The notes under the pieces are model-generated. The model was not told where the DNA came from and did not search any database. It saw only the letters and a list, made by a program, of their open reading frames with translations. Of a DNA stretch of 64,000 nt, positions 34,564-46,297 are shown one piece after another. The position numbers and the translations under genes were made by a program. Origin of the DNA: Taiwanofungus camphoratus (Eukaryota; Basidiomycota; Agaricomycetes; Polyporales; Taiwanofungaceae); NCBI GenBank assembly GCA_003999685.1, contig CP021227.1, positions 434,001-498,000 of the forward strand, written 5' to 3'. Numbering within the stretch: position 1 is the stretch's first letter; each line of letters starts with the position of its first letter.

Positions 34564-37238
34564 ATGTCTCAGACTCAGTACACGAGCGCCGAATTGGCTG
34601 AGGCCAACGACCAAGTACCCCCTCTTCCGTCTCACTTCCCTCCACCGATAGTTGCACAATGTCATTCTACGCCTGATGGCACATCTTGCCCTCGAACACC
34701 TAAACGTAACCGACATTCAGCAGGTATGTGACAGGAATTCCATCTTTTTGGAAATCTCAATTTAGCGGTCACTGCACAGGCTCTGCACTGCAGCATACAC
34801 CGCTCAAGTCCAGGGCCATCCATAATGTGATTGGAAAAAATGGCTTGATATATGATGGCGCTGTCAAGGAATACGTTCAGACCGAATTCGTAGACAAGAT
34901 TCATCGTGGACTGCCAGTCCATGAATTTATTCGCACCGTCTGGGACTTTACTCCGAAGGATATGCCAGTGCTGTCAGGACTGCAGAGTTACTCGCTCCCT
35001 GTCGGAGCTATGAACTCCTATTTGCAATCCCCGGAGAGATTGAGCTATCCTTACCTGCAAAATATTCTGGAACATCTGCGGCGGCAAGTGGTTTCCGGCC
35101 ATTTCCAAGAAGGAAATCCATTCTCGGATGCTCGACGTATGTGTAGAGTGCGGTCGGTATTCGTGAACATGCAAGACACGGAGACGCGAGGGAACTTTAG
35201 CACGCTCAAGCCAGACTTAGCGTGGAGTACACCGAGAGGATGGCAGCACAAACACTGGGGTTGGCATCTGGGCTATATTGAGGTCAAGAAGGACGAAGAA
35301 GAACCTCTCGCGCGCAGTACAGATGTCCTGATCTCCAAAGACGCCTTTGATCAGGTATAATTTTATTATGGTATGGTATGGTATGGTATGGCAAGAGTTC
35401 TGATAGCTTGTATTACAGCCGCCACGGTCTTCCCACGGAATAAAACGAAAGAAACTACCGGCCGCTGATCAAGAAGCTGCAGTCGAACCACCAGCAAAGC
35501 GGTCTCGTTCGAATGACCATGTCAGCTCACCAGTGGACCACATTGCGAAACGAGTGCTCACGGGAGACGAAGTACGATCGGCCAAGTACATGAACGAGAT
35601 CATGTCTCACGGTGTGCGGTCTTATGCCACCGGCTTCATGGTCGAAAATACCACTGTGAAGCTGTGGTATGGTGATCGGATGGGTATCGTACAGTCCGAA
35701 GCATTTGACTTTCGTGAAGAACCGCACTTGCTGCTTCTTTCTGTTGCAGCCATCACGTTCGCCGATCACTTACGAATGGGCATCTGTCCGTTTGTGAAGT
35801 TTCCGACGACGGCTTACGACAGTTACATGGGTGTGAAGCTTGAACTAGACGACGGACTCGCCTTGAACCTGTCCAAGGAACCTCTTCCAAAATTGAAATT
35901 TTTGATCGACAACGAAAGGAAGGTGGCCACTGATTTTGGTGCTGTTGGTCGAGGCACGACGATAGTGCCTGTGAAGACGACGGGCACTTCTGCGAAGTTA
36001 TTTGGACGGGAGGATCTAGTGGCGAAGCTGGCATGGCCGTCTGCCGAGCGTGAAGCAGAGGATAACTTTGTTCGGATCATCCGGTGCAAGCTCAAGGAAC
36101 ACGCACCGCAGTACCTCGACCACGTAGTCGACATGAAGTGCTCGTTGACCGGTACCATGGCCGAAATGGGCCTTCCCAGAGCTCGTATGGAGGATCTTTC
36201 GCCATTCGACGAACGCGTGTTTCGACTGATGGTCATGAAGCGTTACGAGCCGCTCCACCTTGTTAACGGCGTCGACGAGTTCAAACTGGTGTTCGTCGAT
36301 GTTGTACGCGGTGAGCTCCTTTCTGATGTCCGCCATTACATTTGTGTTGACGGATGGTTGTGGTTGTGGTAGCTCATCATTGGGTGTGGGAGACGGCAGG
36401 GGTTTTGCATCGTGACGTGAGCGCGAACAACATCATGTTCTACAGAGGAGGCAACGACAATCGTGCTATGGGGGTACTATGTGACTGGGACCTGGCGATG
36501 ATGAAACCAACAGAAGGGGAGGTTGCGAAAGAAGAGGAAGAAGAAGAGGACGACGACGAAGATACAGCGGCTCCCATTTGTTCACCCACAAGTCGGGATC
36601 AGCCTGACAAAAGTTTGCCTGAAAAGAATGGAAAGTCGGACGTGCAGAAGGCAGCTGTGCCCGAGTCCGGCAGCAAGCAGGAAGGAACACACAACGCCGC
36701 CTCGAAGAAGGTGGGTACAGCCGAGCAGCCTTCAAAGCGTCCTAGATATCGCACCGGCACGGGCCCGTTCATGGCGCTTGACTTGCTTTCTGCATCGAGG
36801 ACGCCTCTGCATGTCTACCGTCACGATCTGGAATCGTTCTTCTTTGTTCTCGCATGGGTGTGCGCTGTGTTCGATCCTGTCAACCATAAGTTTGGGCACC
36901 TCACGGCCTGGGAACAGCCTCAATTGGAAAAGATCGGCGACAGCAAGAGGAACTTTTTCCGCAACGGAGACATATTTGATCAAACATTTTCGCGCTCGCA
37001 CCGTGACTACCAGGAGCTCTGTCGAGTATGGGTCGGGCCGCTTTATGTCATATTTCGCGATATCGCCATTTGGAGCCAGCAGATAGACACGCTGCGGAAC
37101 AAGCGCAGGTTCGCAGTGCGTCTTGGAAACGAGCAATGGAGAGATTCGATGAACAACGAGATAGCACAGCTGAAAGCGAGGATCAAGAGCTTAATCACCT
37201 ACGAAACGTTCATGAAATGTCTTGGCGAAACGGTATAA
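34564..37238 (+). CDS. FunK1-type protein kinase A, copy 2 (intact)
   Basis: Four exons (34564-34723, 34780-35354, 35419-36310, 36373-37238) with GT-AG introns of 56, 64 and 62 nt give an 830-residue protein. The FunK1 kinase core is split: N-lobe-like residues in exons 2-3, then the catalytic loop HRDVSANN at about residues 555-562 and the metal-binding DWD at about 580-582 in exon 4. Between DWD and the C-lobe is an acidic Glu/Asp run (about 600-615) and a charged low-complexity linker. A basic patch (PAKRSRS) near residue 270 could be a nuclear signal. Compared with copies 1 and 3 it is nearly identical up to about residue 730, then its last 95 residues diverge sharply. It is convergent with kinase B. 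Substrate unknown. Confidence 0.9.
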
Positions 37239-38178
37239 TGTGCACATACTCCTTACGTCTGGGCCGTTGACCTCCAAACCACTCACTTCATGCTATTTTA
37301 CTGTCCAGATAGACGCGCGACACAGCCTCCGCTTTTGTCCTGGTATCTTCTTGCTCTCGTTGTGCAACATTGCGAGGACGCATTCACTGGTCATCCACTC
37401 GGCCCAAATGAATATACCAGGACAGGAATACGTGATACAAAGGTATCACCTGTGTGAGGATGTATGTCCTTGTGTTACCACGCACCGGCAGGTCAGCTAC
37501 CATGTAGATAGTCCTGTAGCCTTACATGTAGCAAGTCTTTTGTGTCGTATTGACACTCATGGCGCACCAAGAATGAATCCACCTGTTTTGCAGCTGCTGG
37601 AATGTAGCGTGTCCTTTGATAGAATTGAGCAAATGAAGCATGCACATGTGTGAACTATTCCGACCGTATCTTCACCAGCACTGAACTGCGGCTGGTGACT
37701 ATCGGTTAGTGTTGGGAAGGCAGAGATGGATTGAATCTTCTGCAAAGTACCAGGCAACTGAATTGTCGGGGTGGTAACAGCGGCCGGCGGACTGGAATGG
37801 ACTGAATGGCAGGAGTCTGCCAACAACACTACAATCGGTCCAAGCTGGGTCTAACCTCCGTATTCAGGAACTGGTCACAAGCACAATCGGCACCTCCACG
37901 TTGGAACAAGGACGTTCTCACAAAGTTGGTCCATGACATTGTGCCAACACAATCTCTTTCTTGTAAGTATGTAAGTATTGAGTACCAACAAGTCACCGGA
38001 AGGGTAACAGTAACGGGCTATAGAAAAAACTGGAATAAATTACTTTGCATAAATACTGGAGATGAACGTTAACACCATCGGCCAAGCAATTTAATATCTT
38101 TTGACTTGCGCTTTCGTCTCCTGAAATCTTTGGTCGGAAGCCTGATGGCCGAAACGACCCACTCGTCACGGCAATACG
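37239..38178. other. Spacer between convergent kinases A and B (left arm)
   Basis: Homologous in inverted orientation to 58431-59371, clearly less similar than the adjoining gene bodies. Both 3' UTRs must lie here. I see no conserved reading frame or RNA gene. Confidence 0.6.
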
Positions 38179-40634
38179 TTACAGCATGGCGGATGGGATA
38201 CGAGCTGATGTTCTCAGCCGTTTGCTCTCCGGGAGCTCGACGTTGTCCATGGTGCGGCTATCTCGTTTCCTGCCACCAGTTCTCTTGTAGTGACACTCTT
38301 TACGCAGAAGATCGCCTGCCTTGTCATTGACTGGCCAAGAGTGGTCAGTCACCAACTCCGATCCTAGAACAGTGATCATCCTGTGATGCGAACGCAGAGT
38401 TTCGGCTAGAATTCGATCTTCATCGAGCTGAGTTCTGGCGCTCTCAGCTATCATCATTGCCATGCGTTCGTGGTCCAAGGTCCTGTTTCGATGCAATTCT
38501 GCCATATCTTGGGCTATTGTCAAGCACTGATACTCTCTCGCGCGTTGTGTTTGCGGATCCAGACCCTCACTTGCGCTGCTGGACGAGGTGGCAATTTTTG
38601 TGTCAGAAAAGGCTACATTGTAATGCGCCTTGAAGAACATCAACAATACGTCGATGATGTCGTTGAGGGGATGATTCATGCTAGCATCATCATGTTCAAA
38701 GCGAAGTTTGGTCCAATTGCGAAGGGTGATCCGTCCCTGCCACATGGCACTCATTTTCGCATCACCACAAATGTAATTGCCAGCATAAATTCGGGCTGCG
38801 TCGAAAAAACGGGACAGAAAGGCGCCGACGTCTTCACAGTTGTGTCGTAGATATCTGACTCCGTTATATAGGAGAACATGAAAGAAGGACTCGAGCTCGT
38901 CTTCAATTTCAGCGGCCTTATTTGCGTCATTCAATAACCGAGCAGACATGAATTGCCATGTTCCCTGTGGGAAACACTGTGAAAAACTGATCAATCAGAC
39001 TCAAACAATTGTCAAAACCTACCATGCGACCTGGCTGTCTTTGTCCATCCCTCGAAACATGCTCGCCTTCCCCATTCACATCCTTAGACAACGGCTTCGA
39101 GAGCTCCCAATCATTCAACATTCCCAAGCGTACCATTTTCCCAGATTCGTCAGTTTGCTCTACAATCAGCATATTACCGGAACTGATATCCCGGTGTAAA
39201 ATCCCGGCCTTCTCTACCGCCTGCATGTGACCTTGGTTCCATTAGTCAATGCGTGGACTCAGATATTATGAACCCGTACGGAAATTGAATCACCTTTCAT
39301 GCATTCATAAATCGTACACACCAGCTCGAAACCATCCTCGAAGTCGCTCAGAGGACGGCCTACTTCGGCTGTGACAAGACGATAATGCGTGTGAGCCTTC
39401 AGAGGGTTCCGTTTCGCATCGTTCTCGGAAGCATTTCGATCCCCTCTGTCTTTTTCATGATTCTGCTCCCAAATCCGTTGCGCGATTGTACGCTGCTCAC
39501 CGACATCGCCATGGCAAACCAGTGTCGGAACATATTGGACACCTTCCTTGTTCAGAACCCGAAGCACGTCACCTTCCTTGTCGATACCAGGAAGATCGAC
39601 CCGCCATGCGTCTTTGAGAAATACAAATTTTCGCGTCCTGCAATCTATTGCGACGTATCCGCGAGTGCCGCGACCCGCCATCCCTGAAGCCAGGAAATGG
39701 GGATTCCCAACCAGAAAGTACCGTTTACGTGTTCGCTTTCCCGTCGACGGTGACCTTTCAGATGTTTCCTGCGCTTCCTCCTCGACTGACAGCTTCCAGC
39801 GTGTACACCGTCCATCAAGAGACCTCCTGAAGTACTCTCGAACATAATCCCCGGATCTCAAGCCGCGCTGCGCCATATCGCTCATCAACCGGTAGTCCTT
39901 TGTTCCCCTGCCTACTACCGAGGCAGTAGGGTCGTGACCCTGCCCTTCATCCGAGAGACAGCAGAACCGCCATAGAAATTCCCCGAGCGTTTCGGGATGC
40001 AGATGGTAATTGAACTCCTCCGTGACGACTGCACCAGATCTGTCCCAGCGAAAGATGCGAGCGTGATCACAGGCAATCGTGAGGGCGAACAAGAACGTTC
40101 GGTGCTGATGCGCGAAGATCGTCGCAACATGCGCAGCCGTCTGGTTCACATCTCGTTGTCGTTGAGATGCGACTTCAGGCTCGGGCCTTTTGTGGTCCAC
40201 CAGATCGCCAGCTTGGGTTTCCTTGCTCCACTCGACCCAGAGTTTCTGCTTGGACCAGCGTGGTCTACTACCATCCTTCGGTGCGTCTTTTTGAAGATAA
40301 AGACCAGCGTACGCCTTCTTCACTTCGCCTTCTTCGTCAGGCTTGGATGGTTTCAGGACGAACTGGTAGCCAGGGCAGAGCCCTGCTTTCTTCACACATT
40401 CAATCTGCATAGAAACATCAGTTGCAACAGGGTGAGACCTAAGAGTTGTATTCCGCAGTTGGGACATACAAATGGTCGGCTGAGATCCTTCTCAACGTGC
40501 TCCATCTCAGATTTTTTGAACACACCGTCGAAAGCTTGCGTGTACGTGGGCCGGCGGCGCGCTTGTCGAGGATGCAGCGGCACGAACGCCGTCATGAATT
40601 CGTCATACGGTAATTTTACAAACTTTTCTCCCAT
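38179..40634 (-). CDS. FunK1-type protein kinase B, copy 2 (intact)
   Basis: Four exons on minus (40634-40470, 40404-39294, 39231-39023, 38964-38179) with introns of 65, 62 and 58 nt encode 756 residues. The catalytic loop HRDISSGN is at about residues 438-445 and NDWELSK at about 465-471, the FunK1 variants of HRD and DFG. After the kinase core come [11 protein letters not shown] and [13 protein letters not shown], both common in FunK1 proteins, then a basic C-terminal tail. The start Met at 40634 is the first in frame; copy 1 reads about 35 residues further upstream, while here an in-frame stop precedes MGEKF, so the N-terminus is shorter. It is the only one of the three B copies with no disabling change. 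Kinase A lies tail to tail on its left. Confidence 0.88.
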
Positions 40635-40937
40635 GTTTTGTTTGCGTCTCAGTAACTACGGACTGGCGATAGCCACGAATGCCTGCTGAACTGCGTTTCC
40701 CGAGTGAGCAAAGGGACCATACGAAATGGCGTGGAGACGAGTGCTTACCTGAGGGTTGCGTGTAGCCCTTCAGGTGCCACGGTAGAGCAGAACACGCTGG
40801 ATTTCATGTTTGTGGCTCAAGGCGGCCAGTGGCCAGTGGCCACGATTGTTGACTGTGTAACTTGACCGCACATAAAGACAAGTCGCGGTCACGTGCGGAG
40901 GCGGCCATTTCGGGAAATGCAACTACGCCAGTAATTA
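40635..40937. other. Upstream region of kinase B copy 2
   Basis: Inverted homologue of 55680-55982. It probably holds the promoter; no distinct motif is claimed. Confidence 0.5.
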
Positions 40938-41062
40938 CATCAGGAAAAAGCATGTAACTATGTAGCTGGATGTGCTACCTTCCCGATCTATAGCACGATA
41001 TGGCGTTATAGATTTAGTTGTAGCTGCTGTAGCACCAGGAGTTACCCTGATTTTTCCTGATG
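40938..41062. mobile_element. 125-bp MITE with TA target duplication
   Basis: Ends are CATCAGGAAAAA and TTTTTCCTGATG, perfect inverted repeats that continue imperfectly to about 25 bp. TA lies on both sides (40936-40937 and 41063-41064). The right arm of the inverted duplication (about 55670-55690) has the empty site with one TA. Stowaway/Tc1-mariner-like by size and target. Confidence 0.9.
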
Positions 41063-41267
41063 TAATACTACCAGTCTCTCCAAACAACCCTCATACGTCA
41101 CCATGCCTTCTGAAATTGAAGGATTCAAATGAAAGCTCTCGCACCGCTTTACAGATCCCGAGGCTTTTTTTATTCACATATTTGATTGATACAATTTGAC
41201 GGACAATAACGCACGAAGGCAAGTCATATCGTTATAGCGTTGTCACTTCCCCACCGGTCCAGCAACA

Positions 41268-42346
41268 TCAGTATGCGCTTCCCTCCACGGCGCCCTCCAG
41301 CTCATCGTCGCCCGCCGCCTCGATCACGACACACCAGAACACCCTCCCCCACGGCTCTGCGCCCTCGCCACCCTCGCCAGGCCCCCGCGCGCGCTCACAG
41401 CACACAAACCGCACGGGCTGGCCGTCCCAATACTTCATCATGTCGATCGCCAGCCCGCCCGGGAGGCGCAGGTCGACGCCGTGGGCGCCGAAGCGCAGGT
41501 AGTCGTAGCAGAAGTCGGCCGTGATGAGGTCCTGCGGCGCGGATGAGCGGGGCTGGACGTGCAGGGCTGCGCCACGGGAGCACTCACCGCGGGGCCGAAC
41601 TCGACCGCCTTCCTCCGCGCGCGGTCCCGGAAGAAGGACTGGCGGCGGGCGGAGCTCTTCGCCGCCGCCGCCGCCCCCGCGCCTTCGTCACTCGCGAACC
41701 GCAGCGACGGCGTCTTGTTCTCCACGGGCGTCTGGGGCGGGAAAGGCGGTGCCTGCGCGTCACCCTCCAGGCGGGTGTGTTCCAGGTAGGGCATGGTCGT
41801 GATGAGCGGGGACAGCGCCCACGGCATCGACGGGGACGCCAAGTCCTGCTCCAGCGTAGGGTCCATGTAGCTATCGGGGGGGTGGGGGGGTGAGCGAACG
41901 CAGAAACCGGTCAGACCTGGCGCTGGAAGGCGTCTGCTCACCTCATGAACTTGAGCGCGGCGCCGAACCCCCAGGGCAGCTTCAGCGGCCGCGCGAACGT
42001 GTTGCCAAACAGGATGTCGTCCGCGGAGTGCGGCTGCAGGAACCTGCCTGCGCCGCCCATCGATTCGGGTGCGGCATGTCAGACTCAGGAGCACACACCC
42101 ATGGGCGGCGTTTCCGCGTGCGAGGCGTACCTTACCTTGTACCTGAATGCTCCACGTCACACCGTCCCGCTTGTCGAAGTAGGCGCTGTCGCCGGGCCCG
42201 CCGCTGGGATCTAGGAAGCCCTTGATGTACACCGCGACCCGGCCCTCGAAGGCGTCGCTCTTGATCTCGACGGGTACGTCCGAATTTACGGACACAGGGG
42301 CAAGCTCGTCGACGGAGGGACCGGCGAGCACGCGCAGACGAGGCAT
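41268..42346 (-). CDS. DUF1769-family (Duc1/UPF0590-like) protein, intact
   Basis: Four exons (42346-42136, 42047-41942, 41870-41588, 41531-41268) with introns of 88, 71 and 56 nt join in phase to a 287-residue protein. It starts MPRLRVLAGPS, continues with FEGRVAVYIKGF and WSIQVQGRFLQPHSADDILFGN, and ends with DFCYDYLRFG and MKYWDGQPVRFVCCER. These match my memory of the DUF1769 fungal family, which is named Duc1 in fission yeast and is linked to the cell cortex; the role here is unproven. The coding sequence is GC-rich. The 3' part (from 41870 down) belongs to the inverted duplication and reappears truncated at 45391-45960. Shorter relics are at 2044-2246 and 63402-63603. No lesion seen. 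Confidence 0.82.
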
Positions 42347-43149
42347 TCTTCCAATTTCTGCGAATTCTTAAGACTAGGATGCAGGAGGTGAGTTGGCATG
42401 AGGGTTCGAGAACGGCGAGCCAAGTACTAGTCCGGCTACTCGAAGATGGCCAAAGTTGTAAGGTCGGTTGCCAAACGGGTGCGGTGCAGGCGCTGCCACT
42501 GACATGGAGGACACCGCCTGGCACTAGCAGCCTGTTCTGGTCAACGAACGGCATTCCCCGGGCGGTGGCGGGCGTTCCATATGGGGACAGTACGTCATTG
42601 TCAGGATGATTGTGGATCGCTGGGTGAATGCAGCAAGATGGACGCAAATCGACGACACCGATCGTGACTTAATACTTTCTGAGTCATGTGCGTGTGAGAC
42701 AAGTGTCACAACTTGGCGGACATGGGAGGGATGCGGTGCAGTCGTGTTTTGTGTCGTAGAGGGGCGTTCGAGCTACGCCCACTACAGGAATGAAAGCAGC
42801 GACGAAAAAGAAAAAACAAAGTGTACCCTACGATGCGCAACAATAAGGCTGTAAACTATGTATCGGGAATATATATCCTACGTGGAAGCAAATGCCTCGA
42901 GCTGCACACACAACATGAGCAGTTGGTGTCAGCGAAGTGGAACCTGGCGTGAATGCCGATGGCGTGCAACAACAGAGTCCGTAGTCCGACGGGGAAGTAT
43001 CCAGCATCGTGTCTACACGAACGCCATGAAAAAAAAAAAAGCCGAAACGCACGCATTGTCCCAATATCCCAATACCCCAACACAAACCAAACCAAGCTAA
43101 CCAGAGCCCAACCCAAACCAGAACCCGTCAAAGAAAAAACACAGCGCTA
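42347..43149. other. Spacer between DUF1769 and DUF7729-type genes
   Basis: Upstream region of the minus-strand DUF1769 gene and downstream region of the next minus-strand gene. No conserved reading frame or repeat recognised; a 12-A run lies near 43029. Confidence 0.5.
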
Positions 43150-44684
43150 TCACCACCCCGCCCCCACGACGGCCAACACGGCCACGAGCACCGCCCACAC
43201 ACACACGCCCCTCCCGCGCCCCGCCCTGCTCACCGCCTGCTCCTCCTCCTGCACGTACCCCCTCCCGCACGCCGCGTCCGCCGCGCGCGCCGCGCCCGCA
43301 TACGTCGCGCGGAGGCCCGTGGCGTTCAGGCCCGCGCGCACGTACTCCGCCATGACGTCCTGCGTGCACGCGCCGCAGCTCGGCGTGCCCGTGCCCGCGC
43401 CCGCGCGCGGGAGCGGCGCGCCGAGCGGGAGCGCGTAGAACGACACGTCCGCGAAGCGCGGCGCGGCGCGGACGGCGTCGAGGTAGCAGTACGCGTTCGA
43501 CGTCGTGTTCGGGAGGCACGCGACCGTGCGCAGGAGCGTGTAGGATTGCAGGCCTGCGGTGCGGATGGAGGGGGGGCGTGGGCGTGAGCGTGGGCGCGGG
43601 GGATGCAGGGAGGGGGGAGGGGGGAGGGGGAGGGGGGCACGTACCGAGGAGGGCGTTCGCGACGAAGACGTTGTCCGCGCGCATCTCAGCCGCGCAGGCT
43701 GTCTGCAGCGCCCCCGCGAACGATGCCATGTTCTCCGCGCACTGGTCCGCGCTGAGGTCCGTGTTGCACGTCCCCCACACGATCGCGTTGAGCAGCGTCA
43801 GGTTCGTCTGCGCCTGCGGGTTGGGCGCGGCAGTCAGGAGTGTCGAGCGGGCATCGTCAGTCGTCAGTCGTCGACCGCTGAGCACAGGCACCACGACGCA
43901 CCTTGATGAACGCAGACGAGCTCTGCACGAGCAGCGAGAACGCGCGGCAGGACCGGAACGCGGCCTGCTCGGTCATGTTCTGGAAGAACACCTCGCAGCT
44001 CTCTGTCGAAAAGTTATTTGACAGCGTTGTGTCGAACGCTTGCGGGAACGGCGTCGGCAGCACTGGCGGCGTCGCTGGGATCGTGGGGACTGCTGTGGTC
44101 GATGACAATGGTGGAGACGAGGCGGATGAGGCAGACGAGGTGGTGGGTGTAGACGGTGTTGACGGGGCTGATGACGACGACGACGACGACGACTGTACAG
44201 ATGGGAACACGATGATGCTGTCTGACGCACCCGCACCGCTGCCCGAATCCTGTGGCTCGGGGGACCTCTTGTGATTGTGCGGATGCCAGTCAGACAGCGT
44301 CGCCGCCCATGTCACCCAGTCCGAGGGGCGGCTGGGTGCGAGTGCGTCGAGGGCGGCAGGGTGCGTGAGATAGCGCGTGGAGAGCGTGACCAACACGAGA
44401 GCAGCAGGGACGAGGAGGACGGTCCAGCGTGTGTGGCGCGCGGTGCGCTGCTTATCAGCGACGGCGCGAGCGTGGGGACGCTGAGCACCGACGGCTAGAC
44501 TTGGGCGGACGGGGGACGGTCCAAGGGGGGACTCGGAGGTGCTGGAGCGGGAGGGCGAGGACGTGGGCGAGGTCGCCGAGGAGCCAGACGAGGACTCGTC
44601 TGCGTGACGGTGGTCGGTGAGGTTGTGCGCACCTTGGTGTGTGAGCGTGCGGGGCGGGGCAGGCGAGGGCGGGGGAGTGAACAT
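43150..44684 (-). CDS. DUF7729-type secreted or membrane-anchored fungal protein
   Basis: Three exons (44684-43902, 43813-43645, 43553-43150) with introns of 88 and 91 nt join in phase to 451 residues. Start chosen at MFTPPPSPAP (44684); an in-frame Met 15 codons upstream (44729) is possible. A Ser/Pro-rich cytosolic N-terminus is followed by one membrane segment at about 87-106, a Ser/Thr-rich stalk, then a Cys-bearing domain with FFQNMTEQAAFRSCRAFS, IVWGTCN and SNAYCYLDAV motifs and spaced cysteines as in the fungal DUF7729 domain. The C-terminus is hydrophobic (about 434-451), either a GPI signal or a second membrane segment. It lies in the single-copy spacer of the inverted duplication. 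Very GC-rich; intron 2 is C/T-rich on the coding strand. Function unknown. Confidence 0.8.
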
Positions 44685-45390
44685 GGCGAGGCCGAGGTGG
44701 GCAGTGGGACGCTGTCTTCTTTTGTCCACGGAGAGGCACGGGGCCTGCTCGAAACGAGTGTGCTATGAAACGAGTGACGCTGCACGGGCTGGGCCGCGGA
44801 TGCAGAGCGCGCAGAGCACCTGAAACGGAAGGCAGCCAATGTTAGCGGAACGCGAGGGGGCAGCGCGTGCAGGACTCACGTATATCAGGGAATGGCAGCA
44901 AGACAGCCTGAGCGCAGAAAGCAGAGGCACGAGCGCGCGACATGAAAAGATCAGCGCGGCCGTGTTTCTCCTTCGTTCTCATGGGCTAGGAACCGCTGCC
45001 AATCTGGGTCTGTCCCCTGCGATGTCACCCCGGGCCTCGACTCGCCGCTCGATCGCCGTGTTCCTGTCAGACGCGTCTCGTCCAATCACACAGCGCAGAG
45101 CAGGCCTGGACCCCGTCAGAACCCGCCGGCTGGCACGTGCTCTCATCTCACCAGGGAAGACCGCTTCAGCCACAAGTCATGGTCTCGGCCAGAAGGACAG
45201 GGAGAGGATGTGTGCATGCACCTGAACTACGTACACACACAAAACAAGGCATTACATGCTGTATCGGGAATGATTCAATGATGGACGCTGCCAATTGGAG
45301 AGTGACATAGCCACAATATATTCTATCACTCACAGATGGCAGATCCTCTGAAGCTCTGATGTCTCATACAGTTATCATGTCCGCACTCAT
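44685..45390. other. Upstream region of the DUF7729-type gene; spacer
   Basis: No supported gene. The right border of the spacer and start of the right duplication arm lie near 45391. Confidence 0.5.
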
Positions 45391-45960
45391 CCCCCGATGT
45401 AGACCCCACCCTGGAACAGGACCTGGCGTCCCCGTCGACACCGTGGGCGCTGTCCCCGCTCATCACGACCATGCCCTACCTGGAACACACCCGCCTGGAG
45501 GCCGGCGCGCAGGCACCGCCTTTCCCGCCCCAAACGCCCGTGGGGAACAAGACGCCGGGGCTGCGGTTCGCGGCGTGAGGCGGCGAGGAGCTCCGCCTGC
45601 CGCCAGTCCTTCCTCCGGGACGGTGCGCGGAGGAACGCGATCGTATTTGGCCCCGCGGTGAGTGTCCCTGGCATAGCCCTGCGCGCGCTGCGCCGCTCAG
45701 ACCTCCTCACGGCCGACTTCTGCTACGACTACCTGCGCTTCGGCACCCGCGGCGTCGACCTGCGCCTCCCGGGCGGGCTGTCGATCGACATGATGAAGTA
45801 TTGGGACGGCCAGCCCGTGCGGTTTGTGTGCTGTGAGCAGGGGGTCGGCTAGGGTGGCGAGGGCACAGAGCCGTGGAGGAGGGTGTTCTGGTGTGTCGTG
45901 ATCGAGGCGGCAGGCGACGATGAGCTGGAGGGCGCGATGGGGGGAAGCGCATGTTGATGT
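45391..45960 (+). pseudogene. Truncated DUF1769 gene copy (exons 3-4)
   Basis: Inverted copy of 41870-41268. It starts inside what is intron 2 of the intact gene, keeps exon 3, the following intron and exon 4, and has no 5' exons. Exon 3 has an early stop after LRFAA, and other small changes disturb the frame. It is the product of the duplication breakpoint cutting the gene. Homology continues past the coding end to 46162, where the LINE composite is inserted. Confidence 0.88.
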
Positions 45961-46147
45961 TGCTGGACTGGTGGGAAAGTGACAGCGTCATAACGATACG
46001 ACTTGCCTCCGGCCAAATTATAGCAATCAAATCTCTGGCCCGGGTGGCTGGATTTGGTCTTGATGACTCAAGGAGAGTGATGCGGAGAAAAGAAGCATCA
46101 GGATCCGTGCGAGAGCTTTCATTTGAAGCCTTCAACCTCAGAAGGCA

Positions 46148-46162
46148 TGGTAACGTATGAGA
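46148..46162 (+). repeat. 15-bp target-site duplication, left copy
   Basis: ATGGTAACGTATGAG, repeated exactly at 55637-55651. The uninterrupted locus in the left arm (around 41090) has a single diverged copy. It marks the ends of the LINE composite. Confidence 0.88.
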
Positions 46163-46297
46163 TGATGATGATGATGAAATCAGCATTTATATACCGCCAC
46201 AAGCAAACTAGTAACCGCTCCTCTGGTTGCTACCACCAACGGCTGTCTTTTTCCCACGCTTAGAAAAGCAGAAAGACGGTATCACAGTTGAATAAGC

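Larger units (their letters stand above)
34180..41870 (+). repeat. Left arm of the large inverted duplication
   Basis: Inverted homologue of 45391-62429 once the LINE composite (46163-55636) is left out; about 7.5 kb of shared sequence. It contains kinase A, kinase B and the 3' part of the DUF1769 gene. Borders were read at 34180 and near 41870. Confidence 0.88.

Noticed and set aside
41240-41893. High-GC plus-strand frames
   Set aside because: Antisense of the DUF1769 exons, which join in phase on minus and match the family.
43554-44236. Alternative minus- and plus-strand frames over the DUF7729-type gene
   Set aside because: GC-rich shadows; the chosen three-exon model keeps all family motifs in one phase.
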